Assembly (NCBI RefSeq): GCF_023343835.1
Contig: NC_064449.1
Coordinates: forward strand, 1,766,778 to 1,830,777
Length of the DNA stretch: 64,000 bases
Origin: Lagopus muta
Taxonomy: Eukaryota; Chordata; Aves; Galliformes; Phasianidae
Direction of reading: 5' to 3'
Shown here: positions 57,155 to 64,000 of the stretch, piece after piece
Layout of the letters: every line of letters starts with the position of its first letter
Position numbering within the stretch: position 1 is the stretch's first letter
The notes under the pieces: model-generated
The model's database searches: none
Told to the model about the DNA's origin: nothing
What the model saw: only the letters and a program-made list of their open reading frames with translations
Translations under genes and position numbers: made by a program

Positions 57155-59164
57155 CAGCTCCGGCAGCACTTTCACCCCCCCCCAGCCCCCCCCTCCCCAG
57201 ACGGTGTTTCCCCGTGAGGCAGCCAGGGGAAATTAAAACAGAAAGAAATTGTAAAGGCATTTTATACACATTTATATATCTTTCTTCTCCCTCCCCATCA
57301 TTTTTTCACCGGAGGGAGGTGGGCAGGGGACCCCTGGATGTGGCTGTGTCAGGGGGTGGTGGTGCCCCCCAGCATCCCTGCCACACTCTTTTGGGGGAGC
57401 AGCCACCAGCACAGCAGCTCATCTGTGTTCCTGTGCCACTCATGTCCGTGTCCCATCCCTGCCCCTGTGCCACAGATCTGAATGCCACCCGTGTCCATGT
57501 GTCATATGTCCAAGTGCCACCCGTGTTGGTGTGACACCAGCAGGGACACCCCATTCCCATCCCTCTCCCCTCTCTGGGCTGGCAGCAGGTTGAAGGCACT
57601 TCCATTTCTCTCCCTCTCTGCTCTGTGTATTGTTCTTCCTGAAACATTTGATCAGGTTTAGTGAGTCTGTGCCCTGCTTGCATCCCACCAGGGGACATTT
57701 GATGGACGGTGACTCCAAGAGGGGGGACGTGGGGACAGTGCAGTTGAGTGGGACACTCCGCAGTGCCACCTATTGCGTCCGTCTGTCCCCTAGCTGAGCT
57801 GTCCCCAGGGTGCTGCTGTGTGTGGTGACACCTGGCACTGCCGTGGGGCTGGGGCTGCTGTCACTGCCATTGGTGACACAGTTTCCCCAGGGGTGAAGTG
57901 GGGAATGGGGACAAGTGGCACACTGGTGGAATCCCAGTTGAACCCAGTTTGGGGTCACTTGGAGAGGACAGAGATGCCGATGGGATGGGGATAACGGGAG
58001 CTGTGCGGGGAGGGAGCCTCATGTGCACAACCTCACGTATAAATTCATACCTCATTATCGGGGTCACTTAATTACCTGGGAAACTGTTGTTTCTCCATCA
58101 CCAGCTCAGGGGCAGCCCGGGGGTGGGGGTGTCGCAAGCCCCACTGCGGCCACTTCCTGCCAATTCCCCGCGTTTCTCTGCAGGATGCGGCGCTGGAGCT
58201 GATTCACCTGCAGCCAGGTCCAGCCCCGCTGCCTGCGAGCCCCCACAGCCCCCGCTCCTGAATCAGCCCTGTGTTCCACGGCCAAAAAATAAGGAAATCG
58301 GGGAAATGACCCGCGTGCAAAACTGGGACGTGCCTGGAAGCGGGGAGCCGGGCTGAAATCTTTGCTCACGTCCGATATATTATACAGCTTACCCCGTAGG
58401 TTATCCCGTAGGAAACCAACCCTACACGGGGCAGATTGCCGGTGACGTCCAGGGGATGTCACTTCCCCAAGAGTTTATTTAGGAGCGGTGGCCCCGACGG
58501 CCCCTGTATGGAGGGGATGATGGGATCGGGGGTCCCGGCAGACGCCCACCTGCCCCGGGATGATGCACTCGGAAAAAGCCCAAAAGAGGGAACAGGAACG
58601 GGCTCGGTGCAGGCGGTGACACAACGCTATCGGCATCCCGGCCGCGGCCGGCCGGCCCCGCTCCCACGCTCCGGATGGGTTTTTTGGGGCGGTTTGGCCC
58701 CTAAACGAGTCTGGATGCTGCGGGGCTGCGGGATGCGGAGCGGGGCTGGGGGAGCCCACGTGCAGGGCCGCGGCCCCAAACGGAGCTGTTTGGGGTTGGG
58801 TTTGGCAGGAGAGCCGCGGGCTGCTCTGCCCTGCTGAACACTGCTCTCTGCTGTCCGCGGCTGTCACCGCCACGGGGACATGGGGACATGGGGGGACATG
58901 GGGACATGGGGACATGAGCTGCCCCTTCTCACCCATTTCTGCCCAGTCCTTACCTGTAACAGCCCTCCATCCCCATCTCATCCCGTCCCCATTCCCATCC
59001 CCATCCCACCCAAGCCACTGGGGTCCCTAACTCCCTGCCCCACACTGTCCCCAGCAGGGGACATGCACAGCCACCAGCAGCCCCCCATGTCCAGACGCTG
59101 CAGGGTGCTGCTGTGAGTAAGGTGGCTGCCCCGTGCTGGGGAAGCCCGGGCTGAATAATGGCAG

Positions 59165-59205
59165 GGGACGAATTCCCCCTTGACTCATGGGGTGATTTTT
59201 GCATG
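59165..59205. promoter_or_regulatory. possible composite element (kB-like, AP-1, octamer-like)
   Basis: GAATTCCCCC (reverse of a kB-like site) is followed at once by TGACTCAT (59181-59188) and 10 bases later by TTTTTGCATG. Motif spacing suggests an enhancer; nothing more is known. Confidence 0.3.
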
Positions 59206-59912
59206 CCCAAACCCCTGCATCCCACCAGTGTCACCCTATGGGTGCTGCCTCACAAGTGCCATCCAGCTGGCATCACCCCAAAGCCAGGCTGGTGGCTCCC
59301 TTGGCCTTGGGGACGCCTCAGGGGCAGGAAGCAAGGACATCCCCACTGCAGGGCATCCTCCTTGGTCCCCATGCAGGGAGAGTGCCTGGAGCTGCATGGC
59401 ACTGAGGGGGTGGGGATGCTGGGGACATTGGGGCTGGTGACACGCCGCCATCCCATGCGTCGCCCCATTTTCAGCCCCAGGTGTACGAGCATTTGCAGAT
59501 CCTTAATTTCTGCTTGGAGCTCATTCTCAAATTTTGTCCCTAATTTCCAGAACCCTGGGGCCAGATCCTGCTCTCCTGAGCACAGAAGGGCTCCTTCTTC
59601 CCATTCCCTACTTGGGACCCCCAGGTGTCCCTGGTCTCAGGGAGGGGCTATCACCCACCTGTGCCCTCAGAGCCCCTCCAAGCTGCCTCCTCCTGGGGCG
59701 GCTCGGCGGGGTATGGCAGCTGGCAGGAGGTGACACGCTGGGCCAGCTCAGGCTGCTTCATGGTGACATCGTTCCGAAGGGTCCCCAAATGGTGGCGGTG
59801 GCCGTCCCAGTGGCGATGCTGCCTGCAACTGAGTCAGTGCCGCCGGCACAGCCGAGCACACGGCCAGGAACGAGTGACTCCGTGGTGCCACATGACCAGG
59901 TCTTAGGATATT

Positions 59913-59922
59913 TGACTCAGCA
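59913..59922 (+). promoter_or_regulatory. AP-1/NF-E2 type site between LIF and OSM
   Basis: TGACTCAGCA, with an inverse TGAGTCA about 80 bases to the left (59830-59836). Confidence 0.4.
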
Positions 59923-60099
59923 GGGACAGTGCTTGGTGGCAGCAGGCCCCCAGCGTGTCCCCGTGCTGCTATGGGGCTGTGTGGCACGGTGACGCTTGCC
60001 GTGGTGCTGTGTGACAAGTGGTGCTCAGTGAAGGGCCGGGTGCAGTGCCAGGGCCAGGCAGTGTTGCCACACGCAGATCTGTGCTCTGTGTCACAACCA

Positions 60100-60560
60100 T
60101 CATGTGCCATATGTCCCTTCCCATGTGCCACGTCCACCGTGTGCCACGTGCCACATCCCATTGCCATGTGCCATATTCAACATGTGCCGTCATGTTCCTG
60201 CTGCCGGGTCACATCTCATGCCTTGTCACGGCACACTGGGTGCCTCATGCCACACCATGACGTGCCCCTGTCCACTTTGTGCCAGTGCCACGTGTCACCC
60301 CATGCCATCTGCCACATCCTGCACTGTGCCATGTGCCACATCTCACAGTGTGCTACCGTGGCCCACCGTGTCCTCCTCCCAGCCTATGCCGCTCTGTGCA
60401 ACACCACACCCCATGCCGTGCCATGTGCCACCCGATGCTGCCATCCCATGCCACCCCAAGGGCCACGCTGCTGTGCCACATCCCAAGCTGCACATTGCAC
60501 ACCCCATCCCACTCCATAACACCTGCCATGCTGCGCTGTGCCACGTCCCACACGGTGTCC
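60100..60560 (+). repeat. degenerate CATGTGCCA-rich repeat
   Basis: Dozens of imperfect copies of TGCCA(T/C)(G/A)T, CCATGTGCCACA and similar. Old, diverged tandem DNA. Confidence 0.65.
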
Positions 60561-60845
60561 TTTGTTCCCCTGTGCTGTTCCATGCTGTGCCCACTCCGTT
60601 TCCTTCCATCCTTCTCCTCCTGACCTCACTTTCCTTTCAGGTTATTGCTAATCAGTTCCCAAATTCGTTTAGTTTTCACTGTGTCCTCCGTCCCACACCC
60701 ATGCATGGGCAGATTCCTGGTAGCATCAGGCCCCAGAAAGCCCCCAGGGAATCACAGAATGAGTTGGGGGTTTGCCTGAGCCCCACGGACGGACACTCGG
60801 ACACAGCTGGACAGAGGCATCGGCCCACAGGCCGAGGTCAAGACT

Positions 60846-60851
60846 TTATTT
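60846..60851 (-). terminator. OSM: OSM polyadenylation signal
   Basis: TTTATT on the plus strand, AATAAA on the OSM strand, about 1.1 kb after the OSM stop and just past a U-rich stretch. Confidence 0.55.
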
Positions 60852-60899
60852 CCATCTGCTGCCATAGAAAAATAAAGGGTTGGTTCCCTCTTCCAGTAC

Positions 60900-61065
60900 A
60901 AAATAATATTTGCATTCATAAATAAAATATCATCACATTTATACTTTAACACAATAAAAAAAAATAACAAAAATAGATATCCATTTATATATTAAAAGTG
61001 TAAACTTAAATATTCGTCCCCAGCGCGGGGATGCGTTAAATTAATTTGACGGCTTCAATAAATAC
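60900..61065 (-). promoter_or_regulatory. OSM: AU-rich element region of the OSM 3' UTR
   Basis: On the OSM strand this is U/A-rich with several AUUUA motifs (for example near 61055, 61010 and 60922). It contrasts sharply with the GC-rich flanks and fits an unstable cytokine mRNA. Confidence 0.6.
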
Positions 61066-61259
61066 AGGAACCACTGTCATGTATAAGTTATGGGGGGGTC
61101 GGTGCCCACTGCCAGAGCACAGGGCTGTGCCCAACACCTGGGGACACCCCAGGGGTGTGAGGTGATGAGGGGACAGGGTGGGCATGGGGATGATGGGGAC
61201 AGAGAGTGAGGAGGGGTGAGGAGGAAAACACAGAGGTGAGCTCAGTGTGTGCATGAGGA

Positions 61260-61695
61260 TGCTGAGAGGGGACACCGTGTGCGTGGGGACACCGAGTGGG
61301 GATGTGAAGTGAGTGGGGACATCAAGGAAGGAGGGACACAAAATTAACAGGGACCCCAAGCTTGTAGGGATGTCAAGTGAGTGGGGTCACCAACTGAGTG
61401 GGGACATCAAGCTTGAAGGGAAATGAAGACTTGCAGGGACACAAAGCTAATAGGGACATCAAGGGAGCGAGGACACAAAGCTCACAAGAATACCAAGCTT
61501 GAAGGGTCCCAAAACTAGTAGGGACCCCAAGCTCAAAGGGACACCACATGAGTGGGGACATCAAGATGGGAAGGACACCAAGATGATGGGAAGGACACCA
61601 AGATGGGAAGGACACCAAGATGATGGGAAGGACACCAAGATGGAAAGGACACCAAGATGATGGGAAGGACACCAAGATGCAAAGGACACCAAGCT
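61260..61695 (-). repeat. GGGACACCAAG-type minisatellite in the OSM 3' UTR
   Basis: From about 61560 the units AAGATGATGGGAAGGACACC and AAGATGGGAAGGACACC alternate, giving a 37-bp higher-order period. To the left, more diverged units around GTGGGGACATCAAGCTTG continue. It lies between the OSM stop and its poly-A signal, so it is probably transcribed. Confidence 0.88.
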
Positions 61696-61964
61696 CTCAG
61701 GGGCTCTGATCTCCAGGGTCACCAAACCCCCTGAGATGGCAGTGGGGGTTGCAGGGGGACGGACAGGCGGCACTCACAGCCGGTGCTGTGCCGTGTGCGG
61801 GTGTTGGGCCCCTTAGTCAGGCCGTGTCACCGGACCCATTGAATCACTGGAAAATCCGGCAGGGCAGGCTGTCACCAACCCACAGTGACCCCGGTGCCAG
61901 CACCGGGCACAGCTCTACATCCGAGCGCAGCCCCGCAGGCTTGGTGTTGGCATGGAGGTCTCCT

Positions 61965-62441
61965 TTAGGGTCTGGTTGTCCTCCATCCCCGTTGCCGGCC
62001 TCGCCGCCTGCCCCTCTCCTCACGCCGTGCCCGCGTGCGCTCCATGCGCTCCATGCGGGCGCTGAGCTTGGCCACGAAGCGGGCGTAGTTCCACAGCACG
62101 CGACAACCCCGCAGCTTCTGCTGGAACACCTTGCTGGCCGCCGGCCCCCGGGATGGAGGGATGGTGGAGGGGACGATGCCGCGGGCCTCCATGGTGTCGT
62201 GCAGGTGGGCCAGCAGCCCGCGCACCTTCATGTGGGCGCCGCGGAGGCGGTGCAGGATGGCGGCATCGGGTGGATGGAGGTTGCTCTGGTGCAGGGTGAT
62301 GTCCTGCAGCTCCCGCTCCATGCGAGTCATGGTGCCATGCAGTGCCCGTAGATCCTTCTCCCGTGACCCCAAATTCCCCCGCAGCCACTCCAGTGAGCTG
62401 TTGGCCCGGCACAAGCTGTGGGCCAGGTGCTGCTCCTGCTC
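61965..62441 (-). CDS. OSM: OSM exon 3 (residues 56-213)
   Basis: Stop TAA 61967-61965. The acceptor is placed after CAAGCAG (exon start 62441); an AG three bases upstream would add one Gln. Contains C66, C168, FQQKLRGC and the Arg-rich tail. Confidence 0.92.
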   Translation of the reverse strand, partial: EQEQHLAHSLCRANSSLEWLRGNLGSREKDLRALHGTMTRMERELQDITLHQSNLHPPDAAILHRLRGAHMKVRGLLAHLHDTMEARGIVPSTIPPSRGPAASKVFQQKLRGCRVLWNYARFVAKLSARMERMERTRARREERGRRRGRQRGWRTTRP

Positions 62442-63573
62442 CTGCTTGCGGGAAAGGCAATGGGATTACTGGGGAACGGGGTAACTGGGGGGAATGGTAT
62501 TACTAGGGGAATGGGATCATTGGGGGAATGAGGTTCCCGGGGAGACGGCCGCCCTCCCCTGCTGCCCCCAGCCCCAGGAGGTGGCACTCACGTAGAGTTT
62601 GAAGAGTTCCTGCGCATCCTCGGCCATGTGCCTCACCAAGGCCTGGGTCTGCTTCAGGGATGGGGGCTGAGTGCTGTGTGCAGGCACGGCCCAGAGCAGG
62701 AGGAGTCCTTTAGCCACAGCTGGGGAGGAAGAGGACGGAGATGGTGAGGATATGGGGATAAAGCGACGCGGGATGAAGGGATATGGGGATGGGTGGCAGT
62801 GACAGCGTGGAGATGTTGCAGGGAGAGCTGGGAGCACCCAATGGGAATGGCGATCCCATCAGCCCATACACTGGTGCTGGGCCCAGAGGGGAGGACTGTG
62901 AGTGCCAGGCACAGTGGCAAGGTCCTGAGCCTGCTGTGGGGACAAAGCCATCCCCATCCCTAGGGCCAGCTGCTGGGACTTGGCAGAGCCCTTGGCACAG
63001 GGAGGAGGAATATAAGGGGGAGAGGAAGAGGAGGAGAAAGGTACACTCAACGCATAGAGGAACACACACAGCTCATAGAGTCATAGAACTGCTCAGGTTG
63101 GATGCTGCCCATGCAGCTCCCTGCCAGCACAGGCCAACGTGGGGCCACCAGGCAGTGACAATCTTCAGTCTGTCCCCTTGGCTCCATGCTGGCTCAGCCC
63201 TGCTGTCACCCACATCCATGTGGGGTCGGTGACAGAGCAGCACCCGGCCCTACCGAGCTGGGTTTGTGGTTGGGGAACACGTCTGCAAAGCACAGAGACC
63301 CCATCCCTCCACCACCCGTAGCCACCCTGCTCCCAAACCGACCTCAAACCACATCCCCTCACCCACACCCTCCCAGCACCCCATCTTCAAAGGGAAGCCC
63401 CGGGAGGGTTCCCCGGGAAGAACCCACCCCATCCGCACACCCAGGGCCTCGGGGGGCATCACGGCCAGGAGCAGCGCTGCCCCATGGACGGAAGTGCGAG
63501 CAAGAGGGCAGTTGTGGGACACTGGTGAGCACCTACCTGCCAGCACACCCAGGGGCCGCGCGTTGTGCCGCAT
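61965..63573 (-). CDS. OSM: OSM, oncostatin M (IL-6-family cytokine)
   Basis: Three coding exons join into 213 residues. OSM is a secreted cytokine acting through gp130 with OSMR or LIFR. Seen: a signal peptide (about 1-28, GLLLLWAVPAHS); helix A (QALVRHMAEDAQELFKLY); C66 and C168, which match the human C49-C167 disulfide; one N-glycosylation site (N69); and VFQQKLRGCRVL, whose F161 and K164 form the FxxK receptor site (human AFQRKLEGCRFL). The Arg-rich tail (190-212) matches the basic propeptide that is trimmed from human OSM. The second human disulfide (C6-C127) has no cysteines here. Intron phases equal those of LIF, its neighbour and paralog. ATG at 63573-63571. Confidence 0.93.
62592..62719 (-). 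CDS. OSM: OSM exon 2 (residues 13-55)
   Basis: Acceptor TCCCCAG, donor GTGAGT. Encodes the signal peptide core and helix A. No cysteine, unlike human. Confidence 0.93.
63537..63573 (-). CDS. OSM: OSM exon 1 (coding part)
   Basis: Thirty-seven coding bases, MRHNARPLGVLA plus one, ending at donor GTAGGT. Phase 1, as in LIF exon 1. Confidence 0.9.
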
Positions 63574-63639
63574 GTCCGGGTGCCGCCGAGCGGTGCTGCA
63601 GGGTGCGCGAGCGACTTCCTTACTGGCCAGCTATGGGGA

Positions 63640-63656
63640 AGCAGTGCTTTTTTAAG
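63640..63656 (-). promoter_or_regulatory. OSM: possible OSM TATA-like element
   Basis: ACTTAAAAAAGC on the OSM strand, about 75 bases before the ATG. An ETS-type GGAAG lies at about 63616-63620. No strong TATA box is visible. Confidence 0.35.
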
Positions 63657-63659
63657 TGC

Positions 63660-64000
63660 ACTGATTAGCCACCACCTCCGAAGGAGGCACCCAGACCCAA
63701 CAGAAAGAAAGAGAGAAATGAAGAGATGACTGGGGGACCAATGAGCGGGGCGTGCCAGGCTGCAGGGAGGAAATGATGCCAGCTGAACTACGGTTTTTCT
63801 TCGATTCAGTTCCTCGAGGGAGTCCTCTTAGGTCCATCCTGAGCACAGAGTGAGTTGGGTGCCTGGGGCATCGTGCAGAGCTTCTTTTGAAGCACATCGT
63901 TAAGTCACCCGGGTCTGCATCTCTCTTGCTCCGTGTTCATTAAACTGCAATCAGCCTCCCAAATCAATATTCAGCCAATAGAGGCTCTTGGCAGCATCGG
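63660..64000. other. upstream flank of OSM
   Basis: Unique DNA. A TTCTTTTGAA (N4 STAT-type) occurs near 63880. No gene seen before the window ends. Confidence 0.5.

Larger units (their letters stand above)
57200..60840. other. LIF-OSM spacer, no gene seen
   Basis: Unique GC-rich DNA with short GGGACATG repeats (58870-58915), motif clusters listed separately, and a degenerate CATGTGCCA-rich stretch (60100-60560). No coding exon of a third cytokine was recognised. Confidence 0.6.

Noticed and set aside
57200-60840. A third IL-6-family cytokine gene between LIF and OSM
   Set aside because: No exon with helix-A/helix-D patterns or matched intron phases was found.
63071-63120. CR1-like start (TCATAGAACTGCTCAGGTTGG)
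   Set aside because: Too short and diverged to call with confidence.
1-64000. tRNA, rRNA, CRISPR arrays, bacterial operons or insertion sequences
   Set aside because: None seen; the window is vertebrate nuclear DNA.

Overview
The window looks like part of a bird microchromosome, most likely from a galliform such as chicken (the region I know as chicken chromosome 15). Support comes from vertebrate exon-intron genes with GT-AG junctions, many CR1-type LINE fragments with their typical 3' ends, GC-rich and minisatellite-rich intergenic DNA, and a LIF protein matching what I remember of chicken LIF. Gene order (HORMAD2 forward, then LIF and OSM both reverse) is the order I know from human 22q12. 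All identifications come from reading the sequence; no search was run.

Region 1 (437-14247, minus strand): a complete 14-exon gene for an AidB/ACDH-11-type acyl-CoA dehydrogenase. The joined reading frame is 638 residues and every splice phase agrees. It has an N-terminal presequence-like stretch with a matrix-protease-like motif, the acyl-CoA dehydrogenase motifs, the catalytic Glu (E488) and a C-terminal SRL tripeptide that fits a peroxisomal PTS1. As far as I recall, placental mammals lack this gene.

Region 2 (14248-16400): CR1 debris, then a small CpG-rich promoter with a YY1-like site and the noncoding first exon of HORMAD2. A CR1 fragment ends about 90 bases before that site. The dehydrogenase and HORMAD2 are head to head.

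Region 3 (16321-39028, plus strand): HORMAD2, a meiotic HORMA-domain protein. I reconstruct 12 coding exons (368 residues), including microexons of 21 and 27 nt, and a C-terminal exon with a basic nuclear localisation signal. The last intron is 9.1 kb.

Region 4 (39029-53930): about 15 kb between HORMAD2 and LIF with no gene I can support. It holds CR1 pieces, an 11-bp/33-bp minisatellite, a 600-bp G-rich hexamer-based minisatellite and GC-rich DNA with chance open frames.

Region 5 (53957-63573, minus strand): the paralogous IL-6-family cytokine genes LIF (211 residues) and OSM (213 residues), each with three coding exons and the same intron phases. Both keep the FxxK receptor-contact motif and have AU-rich 3' UTRs. 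OSM has lost both cysteines of one of the two human disulfides, while LIF has one extra cysteine. The LIF promoter has a TATA box, STAT-like and ETS-like sites and long G-tracts.

I found no wholly new system. The best leads are the possible dual-targeted AidB-like dehydrogenase, the paired cysteine loss in OSM, the HORMAD2 C-terminal exons and the LIF promoter architecture.
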